A DNA stretch of 13,802 nucleotides from Microbacteriaceae bacterium (lineage in GTDB: Bacteria > Actinomycetota > Actinomycetes > Actinomycetales > Microbacteriaceae): the NCBI GenBank assembly GCA_030840185.1, contig JAUZFY010000138.1, positions 1-13,802 of the forward strand. The letters run 5' to 3'. The notes beneath the pieces are model-generated. The model made no database searches. It was given only the letters and a program-made list of their open reading frames with translations, and was not told where the DNA came from. The position numbers were made by a program, and so were the translations under genes. Shown here in pieces: positions 12,751 to 13,802 of this stretch. Positions within the stretch are counted from its first letter, which is position 1; each line of letters opens with the position of its first letter.

Positions 12751-13802
12751 ATGTCAGATGCAGTGGCTCACCTCCAGGCACTCGTGAGAATGCGCACTAT
12801 CTCCCGGCTCGACGCGAGCGAGACCGACTGGGAGCCGTTCCAAGCCCTCATCGACCTGCTTCCCTCGCTATATCCGGCAACTCACGCCGCACTCAGTCGC
12901 GAACTCGTCAACGGCTACTCGATGCTGTACCGCTGGCAGGGCAAGACCCGCGACAGTCCGTCCGTGCTCATGGCCCATTTCGATGTCGTTTCGGCCACCG
13001 ACGAGGGATGGACACACCCACCATTCTCCGCAGAACTCACCGGAGCCGGGACCGAACAGCTCATCTGGGGCCGCGGTACCCTCGACGACAAGGGATCCCT
13101 CGTCGGCGTGCTTGAGGCCGTCGAAGATCACGTGCTCGCCGGATTCATTCCGGAACACGACGTCTACCTGAGCTTCGGGCACGACGAAGAGACGCTGGGC
13201 AGCGGAGCTCGTGGGATCGTCGATCTGCTTGAGTCTCGCGGCATCCGCCCGGGTCTCGTCATCGACGAGGGCGGAGCGATCGTCGAAGACATCTTCCCCG
13301 GCGTCAGCGGTCCGATCGCCGTCGTCGGAGTGAGCGAGAAGGGCATCCTCACCCTGAGACTGACCGTGGAACAGGATGGCGGCCACGCCTCGACGCCGCC
13401 GCGGCTATCCGCGACCGTGCGACTGGCTCGAGCCATCGTGCGTCTCAACAGCCGGCCGTTCCGTGCGCGGTTCACCCCGACCACCCTCGAGATGATTCGA
13501 ACTCTCGGGGCGCACGCCGACTTTCCGTTGCGCCTGGTGTTCCGCCACCTCTGGCTCACCCGGCCGGTGCTGCTCGCGCTTTTCGCGCGACTCGGGGACG
13601 AGACCAACGCGATGATCCGCACCACTCAGGCGGTGACAATGCTCGAGGGCAGTCAGGCCGTGAACGCGCTCGCCGAACGAGCGGTGGCGATCGTGAACCT
13701 CCGGGTGGCGATCGATTCGAGCGTCGCTGCGGCGGTCGAGCACGTGCGGAAGGCGATCCGGGATCCGCTCGTGCGAATCGAGACGCTGCATCCGAACGAG
13801 CC
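12751..13802 (+). CDS. M20-family metallopeptidase / amidohydrolase, PM20D1-CPS1-like, 3' end beyond the window
   Basis: The frame from ATG 12751 stays open to the right edge, giving 350 codons of an expected 430-450. M20 dizinc ligands visible so far are His76 with Asp78 in MAHFDVV, bridging Asp112 in GRGTLDDKG, the catalytic base and ligand Glu146-Glu147 in GHDEETLG, and Asp172 in IDEGG. The C-terminal ligand histidine would lie beyond the window. GGHASTPP near residue 213 marks the start of the lid/dimerisation domain. The spelling GHDEE..GS.GA.G and GHAS.PP resembles carboxypeptidase S and PM20D1, which cleave or condense N-acyl amino acids, more than DapE or ArgE. That assignment is inference. 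No signal peptide is present, so a cytosolic enzyme is expected. It is divergent from the four-helix membrane gene, with repeats between them. Confidence 0.85.
   Translation, partial: MSDAVAHLQALVRMRTISRLDASETDWEPFQALIDLLPSLYPATHAALSRELVNGYSMLYRWQGKTRDSPSVLMAHFDVVSATDEGWTHPPFSAELTGAGTEQLIWGRGTLDDKGSLVGVLEAVEDHVLAGFIPEHDVYLSFGHDEETLGSGARGIVDLLESRGIRPGLVIDEGGAIVEDIFPGVSGPIAVVGVSEKGILTLRLTVEQDGGHASTPPRLSATVRLARAIVRLNSRPFRARFTPTTLEMIRTLGAHADFPLRLVFRHLWLTRPVLLALFARLGDETNAMIRTTQAVTMLEGSQAVNALAERAVAIVNLRVAIDSSVAAAVEHVRKAIRDPLVRIETLHPNE

Overview
The window looks like a chromosomal segment of a high-GC actinomycete, most likely family Microbacteriaceae. The support is the strongly GC-biased third codon positions, the mycobacterial-type protein families (maltokinase, an Rv0805-like phosphodiesterase), the GTG starts, and many starts that look leaderless. 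This placement is inference from style and gene families; no rRNA or marker gene is present. I see no tRNA, rRNA, IS element, prophage or CRISPR array. Twelve protein genes cover nearly all the sequence, one of them running off the right edge.

Layout. (1) 54-2160, plus strand: a macrodomain ADP-ribose-ester hydrolase, a fold-type IV PLP enzyme (4-amino-4-deoxychorismate lyase type) and an HD-domain protein whose GTG start overlaps the preceding stop. This block ends in an 18-bp tandem repeat that runs into a hairpin. (2) 2227-2634, minus: a small protein of unknown function. (3) 2822-4231, plus: maltokinase, which makes maltose 1-phosphate for GlgE-type alpha-glucan synthesis; treS, glgE and glgB are not in the window. 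(4) 4247-6436, minus: an SNF2-family ATPase, convergent with maltokinase. (5) 6437-6741: a 305-bp divergent intergenic region holding two overlapping perfect palindromes and a separate dyad. (6) 6742-8232, plus: a class III cyclic-nucleotide-phosphodiesterase-like metallophosphoesterase and a small membrane protein. (7) 8169-12590, minus: a Stealth-family phosphotransferase whose 3' end overlaps the membrane gene by 64 bp, a single-pass repeat-rich membrane protein, an FAD oxidoreductase fused to a Rieske domain, and a four-helix membrane protein. (8) 12646-12723: GC-rich tandem repeats with palindromes. (9) 12751 to the end, plus: an M20 metallopeptidase, incomplete.

The genes look mostly like independent housekeeping or accessory units, not one pathway. 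I do not see a convincing new multi-gene system. The most notable pattern is regulatory. Six starts (668, 2634, 7795, 12178, 12590, 12751) are each preceded, at exactly six bases, by a -10-like hexamer with A at position 2 and T at position 6. This is the geometry expected for leaderless mRNAs, and it helps choose starts. The genes at 2822, 6436 and 10530 instead carry Shine-Dalgarno sequences. Second in interest are the two intergenic tandem-repeat clusters, which share a GCGCTGA core.
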